Source of the DNA: an uncultured Myxococcales bacterium
GTDB lineage: Bacteria > Myxococcota_A > Polyangia > Polyangiales > Polyangiaceae
NCBI GenBank assembly: GCA_937872925.1
Contig: CALMUT010000087.1
Span: 1 to 64,000 of the forward strand
DNA: 64,000 nt
Direction: 5' to 3'
Position numbers and translations under genes: made by a program. Under the pieces are notes generated by a model that saw nothing but the letters and a program-made list of their open reading frames with translations, made no database searches and was not told the DNA's origin. Shown here piece by piece: positions 54,201 to 63,202 of this stretch (positions within the stretch are counted from its first letter, which is position 1; every line of letters starts with the position of its first letter).

Positions 54201-56344
54201 GCCCTTGCCGCGAAGCGGCACAGAGCGCCATCCTGCGGACGCGCCGCGAGCGCCATCTGCAGCACTTCGAAAGCCCGCACGCTCTGGTCGGTCTGCTCCA
54301 GCGCACAGAAGAGGGTAATATCTGGGCTGGAGCTTCGCTTTCGGCTCTGCTCGGCGCGACGCTCCAGGAACCGGATGCCCTCCGGCGCTCTTCCTAGTGA
54401 CAGGTTCGCCCGGAAGAACGCGGTGGCTGCGCGTTCGGAGGTCGTATCGAGTGTTGCGGCCAGGCGGTAGAGGCCGAGCGAGTGTTCGAACTCGCGCAGG
54501 GTCCAATGGCACTCCGCCAACGCGGTGAGCGTTGCGGATCGGTCCCGCAACTGACGCGCTACACGACGCAAGAGTCGCATAGCCCGCGGCAGCTCCCGCG
54601 CGTCTCCAGACAATTCCGCTGCCAACAGCTCGCGAAACACAGGGTGCGCGGAGTCGTCGGCGTGGATGGCTTCCAACTCCTGCGCTACCCGTGCGCTGCT
54701 CGAGTTGGCACGCAGAGCAGAGAGTCGCTGCAGCAGCCATGTGGGTTCTCCGGGAAAGAGCACAAGGCCCGCATCGGCTGCGGCTAACTGTTCGAAGGGA
54801 TTCTCGTCGTAGTTCGCCAGCGCGCGGCGGCCCAGAATCGCTAGTCGATGCCCGGGCGCTTGTTTCTGCAACTCCGAGGCTGCAGCGCTGGCGGATGCAC
54901 GGTCGTGGACTTCCAGTGCTGCCTCAATGCGTTCCAAATTGGCATACAATTCACTCTCAGGAAGCTCCAAGCCATGCAGCCGGGCCGCTTGCTCAGCCGG
55001 TACGACGGCGAAACCGCGCGGCCCGTGCGCGGCATACTGCTCGAAGAACTGCACAGCAAGAACCTCGACCAGCGTGGGCAAATAGGGGTCGCGAATGAAG
55101 AGCGTGCCACGACGCAGATCGTAGCCGACGATGGCCTGCGCGTGGGCCGAGGTTGCCTGAATGGTATCGACGATGAATGGCACGCCGCGGTCACAGAGAT
55201 CCACCGTCGCGTCCCAGGTCACGGTGAACTCGCGCGCCTCCCATCCCTGCTGTCTCGCCCACTCGCGACTCGCGTGAGCGCGCGTCCCGTCGTAGCAAAT
55301 GCGATCCGCGATTGCCAAGTGGTCCGCACTGCACCGCCAGAAGCGTGCCAGGGCGGCAAGCGTCGCTGGAACGCAGGTCAGATGGTGCTGCCTGACAAAG
55401 GGAACGTCCAACAGGACCGTCTTCATCTGCAGGCTGCGAGCAAGGTTGTTGGCAATCTGCTCTTGAAACGGCGTCGATGCGCGCTGAGCCGCCGCGATCG
55501 CTCCCGCCGTGTCACCACGGAAGTAAAGAGCATCGGCTCGAGCACTTGCCAGGAACTGAAGGATTGGCTCTTCGGCCAACGGTAGGAGTTCCTCGGCGCG
55601 GTCCAGAGCGGCCAGCGTCTCGGGATAGTGTCGGAGCTGGAACTCCACGTGCGCCAGCGCCAGGTACAGCGCACCACTTTCGAAGTCGCCCACCCGTTCG
55701 CGCAGCACCGAGCACGACTCATCGAACTTGCCGTGAACCTGCAAGAGTTCCGCGAGATCCCGAACCCCTGCGCGAGATCCGGGCTGGGAAGCGACCAGGG
55801 CGCGTGCAAATTCCAGTGCCTCGTCATACCGATCCGCAGCGGACAGCACCCCTAGACGCAGCACCTCAGTGTGCGGGTCTTTAATTCCATGAGTGTCCGC
55901 GCGATCGAGCCACGAATGCGCCACGTCGAAGTCCCGAAACTCCGTCGCCAGCATGGCGCGGAGCCAGCAGTGGTATCGCTGCTCCTCATCGTCGACGTCA
56001 GCGTCGGGCGCATAGTCTCCAAGCCAGTGCCAGGCCGCGAGCGGCCCGCGCAGCTCGAACCACGCGGCACCCACCCAAAAACGCGCGTGTGCCGAACGAG
56101 GGTCTCTGCGGTACGCCCGCAGCGCGAGTCGTCGGGCAAGCCCATGCGCTCCCAAGTGGTAAGCAAGACGCCTACCGATACACAGGGAGTGAACGCTTCG
56201 CCAGCTGTCGAGCGGAGCGAACTTCGAGAGCAAACGGTGCGCCTTGGCGAAGGCCCCTGCATCGCACAGCCCATCGACTTGCGTGAGGATGTGCGCGTCG
56301 GGCTCGCCCCCATGCAGCCCCCGCCCGATATCCCCCTCAGTCAT
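51281..56344 (-). CDS. giant TPR protein with embedded C39-like peptidase domain
   Basis: 1687 residues from ATG 56344; an earlier TTG at 56389 is possible. TPR-like helix pairs run through about 20-300 and 490-1600 (typical phrases AIEINPAFLPPTLDLC, ALALMPTYQFAAMRLV, ALRLEPDHTTARHLTL). Between them, at about 305-450, is a peptidase C39-like papain fold: Cys near 321 in HLTCVPATLAALARF, His near 402 in AHAQAIVGYD and Asp near 419 in IRDPYLP. Two short hydrophobic segments close the protein (about 1640-1685). No N-terminal signal peptide is evident, so topology is unclear. C39 domains usually cleave double-glycine leaders; no bacteriocin-like peptide or transporter is adjacent. Confidence 0.75.
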   Translation of the reverse strand: MTEGDIGRGLHGGEPDAHILTQVDGLCDAGAFAKAHRLLSKFAPLDSWRSVHSLCIGRRLAYHLGAHGLARRLALRAYRRDPRSAHARFWVGAAWFELRGPLAAWHWLGDYAPDADVDDEEQRYHCWLRAMLATEFRDFDVAHSWLDRADTHGIKDPHTEVLRLGVLSAADRYDEALEFARALVASQPGSRAGVRDLAELLQVHGKFDESCSVLRERVGDFESGALYLALAHVEFQLRHYPETLAALDRAEELLPLAEEPILQFLASARADALYFRGDTAGAIAAAQRASTPFQEQIANNLARSLQMKTVLLDVPFVRQHHLTCVPATLAALARFWRCSADHLAIADRICYDGTRAHASREWARQQGWEAREFTVTWDATVDLCDRGVPFIVDTIQATSAHAQAIVGYDLRRGTLFIRDPYLPTLVEVLAVQFFEQYAAHGPRGFAVVPAEQAARLHGLELPESELYANLERIEAALEVHDRASASAAASELQKQAPGHRLAILGRRALANYDENPFEQLAAADAGLVLFPGEPTWLLQRLSALRANSSSARVAQELEAIHADDSAHPVFRELLAAELSGDARELPRAMRLLRRVARQLRDRSATLTALAECHWTLREFEHSLGLYRLAATLDTTSERAATAFFRANLSLGRAPEGIRFLERRAEQSRKRSSSPDITLFCALEQTDQSVRAFEVLQMALAARPQDGALCRFAARAEARYGNLEHAQELLQRAEPVSPRSEWLRSVAEVAACAGDGDLALQSWREVATLEPLATDAHAAVAQRLLIGHGPDAARDYLVELAARFPENVALQTLLAEHLSGSDPNHALTALEHLVALEPAHAWAHRELALTLSKLKSFERARQHAQQALALEPSNPSGPLVLGRVAEFSGDREGARAQYQRAMQLDADSGLALSAVVGMLGGSGEVVALLEDCYDRVLRESRTGDGVFAWFSAALGHFEPIELARRAKNARIQRADLFASWCVGADTSYGTRPAAAVAVAKEMTERFPLLPGAWLGLARASDASGQESKSVAALERAIEINPAFLPPTLDLCTVLERRADMVGALHVLDRALRHAPLDVTLLVQKASLLKRVGRRDEALATLRSAIDADPRAPAPWELLTELADAATAVKLIANVLEHRAWDTDAWLRFAQAKAQNDVDGALVALDRAIELEPHRVEAHDLRVMIAARTGRRSQALEACRPEHFGEDVPAELRGREAWVWAQFGEVQRAIVLMDAVLEDYPDYAWGHQQLADWAEATDDGPRELRAAEALARLHARSAIARGYLASALEKAGKPRRARKEYRRALALMPTYQFAAMRLVELALERSDYAEARSVARAHADVSEPWVRAFFDVRLAVAKQKPRTALKALKRLAFDERAPLESFESALGRVHSLAASATRRMLDRWVLDSEAPSRLGASWAQARTRGALDIARVRRRNPAAAVEALRVTLDAVGDTGGIINALALILLHYRFIRRHHALWGTVGYVLTNASLWTIAAWWLRDYEQRSPDPWMLYNLAHALRARLCFGRALAAGEYALRLEPDHTTARHLTLVSLEYALRGQTADAEVGLREVVVPQLPAALAPTYQIAENVVNLSRAVDPAERAGFARAAWTHLDAIGSFNVFPDSWQWLRVAYRIAALTKAPSDMLRAGGRVALVLGAWLLAGWLLMQGGPAAILSAGMVLVLLWLLRRY

Positions 56345-56495
56345 CAGCGGACGGCGAGTATTCTCCAATACAATGCCCCGTGCAAGCACAGCGCTAGCGC
56401 TAGCTCCGCCAATTGGCTCTTGCCGCGTGCACCCACGGAGTCACAAGACGGGGACGAGCCACACCGGTTTCCATCCCGGAGCGGCATGACGCGAA

Positions 56496-57686
56496 TCAAC
56501 CCGGTCGACCGTCGACCCGGGGGGCAAGGAGCATCGAGGATTGCCATAGAACGAAGGCGGCGAAGCCGGAGGCCCACAAGAGACCGGCGCAGACCAACAG
56601 CGTGACCTGCGCCGAGCCAAATAGCGGCGCGACCACTCGCAGGACAGCGCCGAGCGCCGTCGCCAGAAAACCCCACGCCACTGGCCGCGGCGCGGCAAGC
56701 ATGCGACCGGTGTGTCCGAGAGTCACTCGCGACATCATTCCGAGCGTCAGGCAGCCAATCGCGCCCGCGGTCAGGCAGTGGGTCCACATCGAAGTGGGAA
56801 CGATGCCCAGCGTGCCACTGATCCCGCGCAGCACCAGGCCTAGTCCGATGAAAGTATGGCCAACATGCAGGATCCATAACAACGGACTCTGCAGCGTCCG
56901 CTGACCCCGCCAGGTGTAGGCACGTGCGAATACCAGTACGCCAGTGGCGAGCGACAGCGTCGACACGACGCGCTCGTCCACAGCTGCGCCGCCCAGCAAA
57001 GCAACAATGACCGCACCGCCAACGGCTAACCAATCTAGGGTCGGATTGCTGCGCACTGACGGGTCGTCCAGTCCATTGCGGGTGAACATCGGCACGATGC
57101 GCGCCGTCACCAGCACCATCATGACAACGACGACGTCCACCGCCCGCAGCGGACCCAGACGCAGCCCCGGAACCGCATGGCCGGACGCCCCAAAATGCAC
57201 CCAGGCGTCAGCGCAAAACAGCCCGAAGATCAAGACGGGGAACAGATAGTTTCGCTTGGAACGCGCAAGCAGAATCGGCCGGGCGATTGCGAAACAGAAA
57301 CCCAGGAAGAACGCACCGTCCGCGATGGCGGCAGCGCTGTGCCCCAGCAGCGAGAGCACCCGGCCCAGCAGCCACAGCAGACCGAGCAGCGCAAGGGGCG
57401 CTCCTGTCGCTGTGTTTCTCCCCGTCCAGTTCGTCACGGCGGTGAGCAAGAACCCCGCGATGACTGCGCTCGTGAATCCAAAGAGCATCTCGTGGGCGTG
57501 CCAGACGTTGGCCCCTAGCCCACCGCCAACCTGGGTTTGCCCCGCGAGCACGAGCACCCACAGCGGCACCATCACCACCGCGTGCAGTGCCGCCAATAGA
57601 AAGAACGGGCGAAAACCCTTCGCCAAGATTGGGAGTGAGTCTCCGCGGCTTGGCGCGTCTGCGCCATGGACCAAAGAACGCGACAT
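56496..57686 (-). CDS. nnrS: NnrS family heme-copper membrane protein
   Basis: 396 residues, about 12 membrane helices. NnrS signatures are present: ILAKGFRPFFLLAALHAV at the start, NVWHAHEMLFGFTSAVIAGFLLTAV, and later ILHVGHTFIGLGLVLRGI and GMMSRVTLGHTGR. The conserved His in WHAHEM and LHVGH are candidate heme or copper ligands. NnrS proteins protect against nitric oxide stress, often beside denitrification genes; none is present here. It lies 151 bp upstream of the giant TPR gene on the same strand. Confidence 0.9.
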   Translation of the reverse strand: MSRSLVHGADAPSRGDSLPILAKGFRPFFLLAALHAVVMVPLWVLVLAGQTQVGGGLGANVWHAHEMLFGFTSAVIAGFLLTAVTNWTGRNTATGAPLALLGLLWLLGRVLSLLGHSAAAIADGAFFLGFCFAIARPILLARSKRNYLFPVLIFGLFCADAWVHFGASGHAVPGLRLGPLRAVDVVVVMMVLVTARIVPMFTRNGLDDPSVRSNPTLDWLAVGGAVIVALLGGAAVDERVVSTLSLATGVLVFARAYTWRGQRTLQSPLLWILHVGHTFIGLGLVLRGISGTLGIVPTSMWTHCLTAGAIGCLTLGMMSRVTLGHTGRMLAAPRPVAWGFLATALGAVLRVVAPLFGSAQVTLLVCAGLLWASGFAAFVLWQSSMLLAPRVDGRPG

Positions 57687-57704
57687 AAAATGGGGACCGG
57701 CGAC

Positions 57705-58652
57705 TCAGGGACCGGCGGCGAAATTTAGTGCAACTTCCGCGGCGCTGAGGGCTGCGCAATATATAGCCACCAAATGATAGCTGCCAACCCAGGGGCGTGA
57801 ATCCACGAACTCGTTCCCCAATAGGAACCCGTAGCTAGCATCCCAGTTGCTGAAATCCCCACTCAAGATGTTGTTCTTGATGGCCACGCCGTCGACGTAG
57901 AATCCGCTAGCCCCGTTGGCTGCGCGGGTGAATACCAGGTGCGTGACATTGGTGGAGACCGTGCCGAGAGGTGTCTGGATTTCCGGTGTTCCGCTAATGT
58001 TGGTGCTGGTGCGCATGCGCACGCCCCAGGAGTTGTCCATCTGCATGAGGGCAAAGTTGCGATCGTATTGGCCCTTCGAATTGCTGAAGACCCGAGCGTG
58101 GCCGCCCTGGGTCGTGTTTTTTGGCGTCACCCAGGCTTCCATCGAGAACGCTTTGGACTTCTTGCATTCGTCGAGCACCTTCTTTGGCTGCGCTGGATTC
58201 TCGATGCGCGTCTCGCTGTTCACCGTGAGTACGCCGCTGCCCCACGTCACATTGCCCACGTCCGCGATGGTCAGGTCGTAGGCCTTGCCGGGGCCCGTAC
58301 CTTTGCCCTTGCTCCCGGAGGCACCGTCGAACCCGCCCAGCACCTGCGGGCCCCACGCGGCGCGCCCTGTAGTGGCATCAGGTGACGCATCCGCGACGGA
58401 GCCGGCGCTGCCCCCAGTAGCGCCACCGCCGGATCCCGACTGCCCGCCTGCGCCCGCGCTGCCACCGGCCCCGGAGCTCCCGCCGAGTCCACCGGCCCCA
58501 GAACTTCCACCAAGGCTGGCGTCGGAATTGACGACCGTTCCGCCCGTCCCGCTGTCGGGACTCGCGCTGCTCAACCCGCCGCCAGAATCTTCCAAGCTGC
58601 AAGCGACGACCGCGAGAAGCAACGCACCACATACGGTCCAGGAGCGCCACAT
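57705..58652 (-). CDS. lipoprotein with LamG/concanavalin-like domain
   Basis: 315 residues from the ATG at 58652, next to the signal peptide (lipobox LAVVACS). A Gly/Ser/Ala linker (about 25-95, GGSSGAGGLGG type) leads to a LamG-type jelly roll (about 110-310) with FSMEAWVTPKN, NFALMQMDNSWGVRM, THLVFTRAANGASGFYVDGV and the closing LSAAEVALNF. LamG domains bind glycans or proteins at the surface. It lies 18 bp upstream of nnrS and may share a transcript. Confidence 0.78.
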   Translation of the reverse strand: MWRSWTVCGALLLAVVACSLEDSGGGLSSASPDSGTGGTVVNSDASLGGSSGAGGLGGSSGAGGSAGAGGQSGSGGGATGGSAGSVADASPDATTGRAAWGPQVLGGFDGASGSKGKGTGPGKAYDLTIADVGNVTWGSGVLTVNSETRIENPAQPKKVLDECKKSKAFSMEAWVTPKNTTQGGHARVFSNSKGQYDRNFALMQMDNSWGVRMRTSTNISGTPEIQTPLGTVSTNVTHLVFTRAANGASGFYVDGVAIKNNILSGDFSNWDASYGFLLGNEFVDSRPWVGSYHLVAIYCAALSAAEVALNFAAGP

Positions 58653-58666
58653 AGGAACAAAGCGTA

Positions 58667-59182
58667 TCACGGGGAGGCGGCCCGGGCGCGGCCGAGCCAG
58701 AGGGGCACAGCCAAGGCCGGAAGCGTCAGGAGGTCCGTCACATCCTGCGGGGGGTGCAGGCGCCGCGGCGCCGGGCGGGGAGGGCGCCCCCCAAGCAGCC
58801 CGAATCCCGCCTCAAACGGCCACTGCAAGGCACCCAGCCCCACGCGGTAGAGCTCCGCGGCAGCTGGATGCAGCTGGACCGCGGCAAACACCAGGGCGGT
58901 CAGCACGACCGCCGCCAGCAAGACCCGACTGCTGCGACGTACGGGCTTGCCGAAGACGCGCAGGCCCATCTCCCACAGGGCCTGCAGGAACAGCGGAAAG
59001 AAGACGAGCCCCGCAATGTCCGAGAGCTTTCCCGTGATCGCGGACGGCCAGAGTCTCTTGAACACATGATCGTTCAGTAGCAGCAGGGCCACGGCGCTCA
59101 GCACAACGGGATGCAGCAGCTGCTCGCCAACGATCGGCTGCTGCAACGGCGTATTGTCGGCGGTTTCCGCGGGCGGCGTCAC
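58667..59182 (-). CDS. multi-pass membrane protein of unknown function
   Basis: 171 residues with about four hydrophobic segments: near 25-37, 52-70, 85-103 and 150-163. Short conserved-looking phrases are LLLNDHVFKRLWPSAITGKL and DIAGLVFFPLFLQALWE. No transporter or enzyme motif is recognised. It begins 1 bp after the next upstream gene (59184) ends, so the two are probably one unit. Confidence 0.6.
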   Translation of the reverse strand: MTPPAETADNTPLQQPIVGEQLLHPVVLSAVALLLLNDHVFKRLWPSAITGKLSDIAGLVFFPLFLQALWEMGLRVFGKPVRRSSRVLLAAVVLTALVFAAVQLHPAAAELYRVGLGALQWPFEAGFGLLGGRPPRPAPRRLHPPQDVTDLLTLPALAVPLWLGRARAASP

Positions 59183-59183
59183 G

Positions 59184-59717
59184 TCAGTCTTGAGTAACGG
59201 TCACAAATGCGTCGCTCGGCTCGTCTGCGCCTGAGCCTGAGATGACCGCAACAAGATCGTAGTCGACGTGAACGGTCTCGTTTGGATGCCCATCGACCAT
59301 GCTCAGCTTGACGGTGTAGCCCGCCGCACACTGTTCTTCGACGCAGGGCACGTTCGCACTGGCGTGTAGCGATGAATCCTCGATCTCGCCGTCCGTGTTC
59401 ACAGCGTCCGAAGCGCGTTCGATTTGTTCCCGTAGCAAGGAGCCGTCATCCGCCAAGATCTGTACACGCACCGCCCCTGCCGGCGAGGTGATCGCGCTGT
59501 CCCAACGGATGTTGCCAGAGACGGATACCGTATGCCGCTGACTCGAGCGCACCGTGAAATGACGAACGTCTTCGGGTTGGTTCGTATCCAGTCGAACGTC
59601 CGTGACCGCCGACTGGTCTGACAAGCTCCACTCTGCCGGGCTGGTCGCAAGGGAGGCAAGCGCAGCCAGCACCACCCCCGCGCCGCTCAGTCCACGCCTC
59701 CAGGTGTCTTCGCGCAT
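59184..59717 (-). CDS. exported beta-rich protein of unknown function
   Basis: 177 residues from ATG 59717. The N-terminus is Arg-rich followed by a hydrophobic stretch (GLSGAGVVLAALASLA), a signal peptide or anchor. The mature part has alternating polar and hydrophobic strands and two Cys (VPCVEEQCAAGY) that probably form a disulfide. Coupled to the membrane protein gene downstream. It diverges from the PP2C gene. Confidence 0.58.
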   Translation of the reverse strand: MREDTWRRGLSGAGVVLAALASLATSPAEWSLSDQSAVTDVRLDTNQPEDVRHFTVRSSQRHTVSVSGNIRWDSAITSPAGAVRVQILADDGSLLREQIERASDAVNTDGEIEDSSLHASANVPCVEEQCAAGYTVKLSMVDGHPNETVHVDYDLVAVISGSGADEPSDAFVTVTQD

Positions 59718-59869
59718 GCCTAGGTGTACCAGCAACCCGCGTGCCGACCAGGTTGGACCGGCATTTTGCCGGGCTAGAGCGAGCTTCCGGCGAGCCCGGC
59801 GTGACAGCTGTGTCAGTCCCCGCGAATCCGGGTGTTCACGCCGTGCGGTCGAGCGTTTATGGTCCTGGG

Positions 59870-61162
59870 GTGAAACTGACAGCCTTTGGCGCCACAGACG
59901 TTGGTCAGGCCCGCACCCACAACGAAGACCACTACCTGCTGGACGATGAGCTCGGCCTATTTGTCGTATGCGACGGGATGGGCGGGCACGCTTCCGGCGA
60001 GGTGGCTTCGGCCATGGCCGCCAATTCCGTGCGCGCCGTCGTCAAGGCAGAACTCGGCGCCATCGACGCTCAAAAGGACGAAGGGCGCGCTGCGGACTTC
60101 GTCGCGGACGTGCTCAAGCGGTCCGTGGAAGCAGCGAATAGTAGTGTTCACTCCCATGGCAAGAACGCCGAGGCCGGACGCGCGGCGGGCACCACCTGCA
60201 CCGCGCTTTGCATTCGCGGCAACCGCGGCACCCTGGCCCACGTAGGTGACTCGCGGCTCTATCTACATCGGGGTGGCCAAACGCATTTGCTCTCTTTTGA
60301 TCACAGCTTTTTGGCGGAAGCCATTCGGCGGGGCATCCCACGAGAAGAAGCGGAACAGAACTTCCCTCCTAATCTACTGAGCCGAGCGGTCGGCCCGCTG
60401 CCCCGGGTGCAAGTCGACACCCTCGAGTTCGACATCCTCCCCGGAGATTTGTTTGTACTCTGCTCCGACGGGCTTCATGGCTACTTCGAATCAACCGACG
60501 CCGTTGGCGCCATGCTGAATGACGACCCCGCTTCACTCCCGGAGCGCCTGGTTGCTTTCGCCAACGAACGGGGCGGTGCGGACAACATAACGGCGGTGGT
60601 CGTGTGCGCGGGCGCCGCCGAAGCGGAAGAACCCGCACGCCTTTCCCGGGTGCACGAGGACCTTTCCGCTCTCCAAACCATGGAGCTCTTCAATGAGCTC
60701 ACCTACCCGGAGCTGCTCGAGGTCGCCGCCGCATTAGGCAGTGAGGAGCACGGCCCGAAGCACTTGCTCCTACGCGAGGGCGAGACGAGCCGCAGCCTAT
60801 ACGTAATCGCCTCGGGGAGCGTGGAAGTCCGGCGTGGTGAGACCCTGCTTGCGAAGCTGGCCAGTGGAAGCCACTTCGGAGAAATGGCCCTGCTGACGAA
60901 CCGCCCGCGCTCCGCGAGTGTCCGCACCCTGGAGCCGTGCCGGCTCCTCACTTTGGATCAAGATCAAATCTATCCGCTCTTTCAGCAGAACCCGGTGATC
61001 GGTCTGAAGTTCCTCTGGAGGCTTGCGCAGATACTGAGCCTGCGTCTGGACGAGGCGACGCTGTTCACTTCGCCAATCCCAGACACGGAGCGTCGCGCCC
61101 CCGAGATGATCGGAACCGTCACCGACGAGCTATTTCCGCCGCCCTTCAGCAAGAAGGTCTAG
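59870..61162 (+). CDS. PP2C phosphatase fused to a cyclic-nucleotide-binding domain
   Basis: 430 residues from GTG 59870; the longer upstream frame shows no PP2C sequence before this point. The PP2C domain (about 1-245) has GQARTHNEDHY, VVCDGMGGHASGE, LAHVGDSRLYL, LCSDGL and GGADNITAVVV, so all metal-binding Asp are present. The cNMP-binding domain (about 275-400) follows with LLLREGETSRSLYVIASGSVEV and HFGEMALLTNRPRSASV, the phosphate-binding cassette being GEMALLTNRPRSA. It would dephosphorylate Ser/Thr-phosphorylated proteins under cyclic-nucleotide control. This fits with the Ser/Thr kinase and cyclase elsewhere in the window. Confidence 0.88.
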   Translation: MKLTAFGATDVGQARTHNEDHYLLDDELGLFVVCDGMGGHASGEVASAMAANSVRAVVKAELGAIDAQKDEGRAADFVADVLKRSVEAANSSVHSHGKNAEAGRAAGTTCTALCIRGNRGTLAHVGDSRLYLHRGGQTHLLSFDHSFLAEAIRRGIPREEAEQNFPPNLLSRAVGPLPRVQVDTLEFDILPGDLFVLCSDGLHGYFESTDAVGAMLNDDPASLPERLVAFANERGGADNITAVVVCAGAAEAEEPARLSRVHEDLSALQTMELFNELTYPELLEVAAALGSEEHGPKHLLLREGETSRSLYVIASGSVEVRRGETLLAKLASGSHFGEMALLTNRPRSASVRTLEPCRLLTLDQDQIYPLFQQNPVIGLKFLWRLAQILSLRLDEATLFTSPIPDTERRAPEMIGTVTDELFPPPFSKKV

Positions 61163-61170
61163 GATTTCCC

Positions 61171-61181
61171 GCAAAATTTGC
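61171..61181. promoter_or_regulatory. short palindrome upstream of pckG
   Basis: GCAAAATTTGC is a perfect 11-bp palindrome about 87 bp before the pckG start. It could be an operator, but also a chance match. Confidence 0.25.
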
Positions 61182-61267
61182 GAACGACCTGGGATTTCTG
61201 CGCGGCATCCCTGCCCGCGGCTTTGTTTGCTAGGTTAGCCGCCCCCTGAGAAAGGAGCGGTGGAATC

Positions 61268-63097
61268 ATGGCCGAGGCCCCCACAAAACATGCCCAGTTG
61301 CTCGCCTGGGTTGAAGAAATGAAAGCGCTCTGCAAGCCAGAGCAGGTGTACTTCTGCGACGGAAGCCAAGAGGAATACGATCGCATCGCCAATGAGTTGG
61401 TGGAGTCCGGAACGTTCATCCGCTTGAACGATGCCAAGCGTCCGAACAGCTTCTTGGCCCGCTCCGATCCGAAAGACGTAGCGCGCGTCGAAGACCGCAC
61501 CTTCATTTGCTCCAACGCCAAAGGCGATGCGGGGCCGACCAACAACTGGATGGCACCAAAGGAAATGAAAGAAAAGCTCCGCAAGCAGCTGGACGGCTGC
61601 ATGCGTGGGCGCACGATGTACGTCGTGCCCTTCTCCATGGGCCCGCTCGGTTCGCGCATCGCGCACCTGGGCGTGCAAATCACCGATAGCCCCTACGTTG
61701 CCGTCAGCATGCGCATCATGACGCGCATGGGCAAAGGCGCCCTCGACGTGCTCGGCACCAACGGCGAGTACGTGAAGTGTTTTCACTCCGTCGGCAAGCC
61801 CCTGAGCCCCGGCGAAAAGGACGTGCCTTGGCCCTGCAACCCGGAGGCCATCACCATCGCGCACTTCCCGGAGAGCCGCGAAATCTGGAGCTTCGGCTCG
61901 GGCTACGGCGGCAACGCCCTGCTGGGCAAAAAATGCCTGGCACTACGCATCGCCAGCACCATGGCGCGGGACGAAGGCTGGCTCGCAGAGCACATGCTGA
62001 TCGTGGGCGTCGAGAACCCCAAAGGCGAAAAGACCTACGTCGCTGCGGCGTTCCCCTCGGCCTGTGGCAAGACCAACTTTGCCATGTTGGTGCCGCCGGA
62101 GGGCTTCGAAGGCTGGAAGATTTGGACCGTCGGCGACGACATCGCTTGGATCAAGCCGGGCAAAGACGGTCGGCTCTACGCCATCAATCCCGAAGCGGGG
62201 TTCTTCGGCGTCGCTCCCGGCACAGGGGACCACACCAACCCCAACGCCATGCGTGCGCTGGACAAGAACTGCATCTTCACCAACGTTGCGCTCACGGACG
62301 ACGGCGACGTGTGGTGGGAGGGCATGACGAACGAGCCGCCGAAGCACTGCATCGATTGGCGCGGCAACGACTGGACTCCCGACTCCAAGACCCCCGCGGC
62401 GCATCCCAACGCGCGCTTCACCGCGCCCTTGGCTCAGTGCCCAACCGTGGATCCGCGCTGGGAGGATCCCGAGGGAGTTCCCATCCGCGCGTTCATCTTC
62501 GGCGGACGCATGTCCAAGAGCATGCCGCTCGTCTTCCAGGCATTCAACTGGAGCCACGGCGTGTATCTGGCGGCCACGATGGGTTCCGAAGCCACCGCCG
62601 CCGCCGTTGGCCAAGCCGCCATGCGCCGGGACCCGATGGCGATGCTACCCTTCTGCGGTTACAACATGGCCGACTACTGGAGCCACTGGCTGGACTTCGG
62701 ACGCCACATCCCGAACCCGCCCCGCATCTTCCGCGTGAACTGGTTCCGCCGAGACGAAAACGGCAAGTTCATCTGGCCAGGATTCGGCGAAAACATGCGC
62801 GTGCTCAAGTGGGTCGTGGAACGGGTGCGCGGCCGCGCCTACGCGGTGGAGAGCCCCCTGGGCTGGATGCCACGCTACGAAGACCTGCACTGGGCCGGCA
62901 TCGACTTCCCGCCCGAGCGCTACCAGGAAATCATGGCAGTGAATCGCGACGCGGGTCGTGCCGAAGCAGCCGACCACGAGATCCTCTTCGACCGCTTCTA
63001 CGATCGCCTACCCAAAGAACTGCTCTACGAACGCGAGCTACTCCGCTCCCGTTTGTGGCGCTCGCCGGCGACCTGGGAACTAGCTGAAGAGCACTGA
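61268..63097 (+). CDS. pckG: GTP-type phosphoenolpyruvate carboxykinase
   Basis: 609 residues, the usual length of the GTP family. [16 protein letters not shown] (about 258-273) contains the P-loop and the reactive Cys. Other family features are [59 protein letters not shown] and the guanine-binding [10 protein letters not shown]. The enzyme interconverts oxaloacetate and phosphoenolpyruvate with GTP. Start ATG 61268 has GAAAGGAG in front. It follows the PP2C-cNMP gene at 105 bp and probably has its own promoter. Confidence 0.97.
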   Translation: MAEAPTKHAQLLAWVEEMKALCKPEQVYFCDGSQEEYDRIANELVESGTFIRLNDAKRPNSFLARSDPKDVARVEDRTFICSNAKGDAGPTNNWMAPKEMKEKLRKQLDGCMRGRTMYVVPFSMGPLGSRIAHLGVQITDSPYVAVSMRIMTRMGKGALDVLGTNGEYVKCFHSVGKPLSPGEKDVPWPCNPEAITIAHFPESREIWSFGSGYGGNALLGKKCLALRIASTMARDEGWLAEHMLIVGVENPKGEKTYVAAAFPSACGKTNFAMLVPPEGFEGWKIWTVGDDIAWIKPGKDGRLYAINPEAGFFGVAPGTGDHTNPNAMRALDKNCIFTNVALTDDGDVWWEGMTNEPPKHCIDWRGNDWTPDSKTPAAHPNARFTAPLAQCPTVDPRWEDPEGVPIRAFIFGGRMSKSMPLVFQAFNWSHGVYLAATMGSEATAAAVGQAAMRRDPMAMLPFCGYNMADYWSHWLDFGRHIPNPPRIFRVNWFRRDENGKFIWPGFGENMRVLKWVVERVRGRAYAVESPLGWMPRYEDLHWAGIDFPPERYQEIMAVNRDAGRAEAADHEILFDRFYDRLPKELLYERELLRSRLWRSPATWELAEEH

Positions 63098-63137
63098 TCG
63101 CCGCAAACGCGGTGGTTGGTTTGGTTTGGTGGGGCGT

Positions 63138-63166
63138 CCCAGCGCGTCATCGTCATGCGCGCTGGG
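63138..63166. terminator. strong hairpin between convergent genes
   Basis: CCCAGCGCG and CGCGCTGGG pair over 9 bp around an 11-base loop, 40 bp after the pckG stop and 37 bp before the end of the convergent gene. It is a likely shared terminator, though without a T-run. Confidence 0.5.
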
Positions 63167-63202
63167 CCCCGATTGCTCGACTGCGCCACATCGCGCCGAA
63201 GG

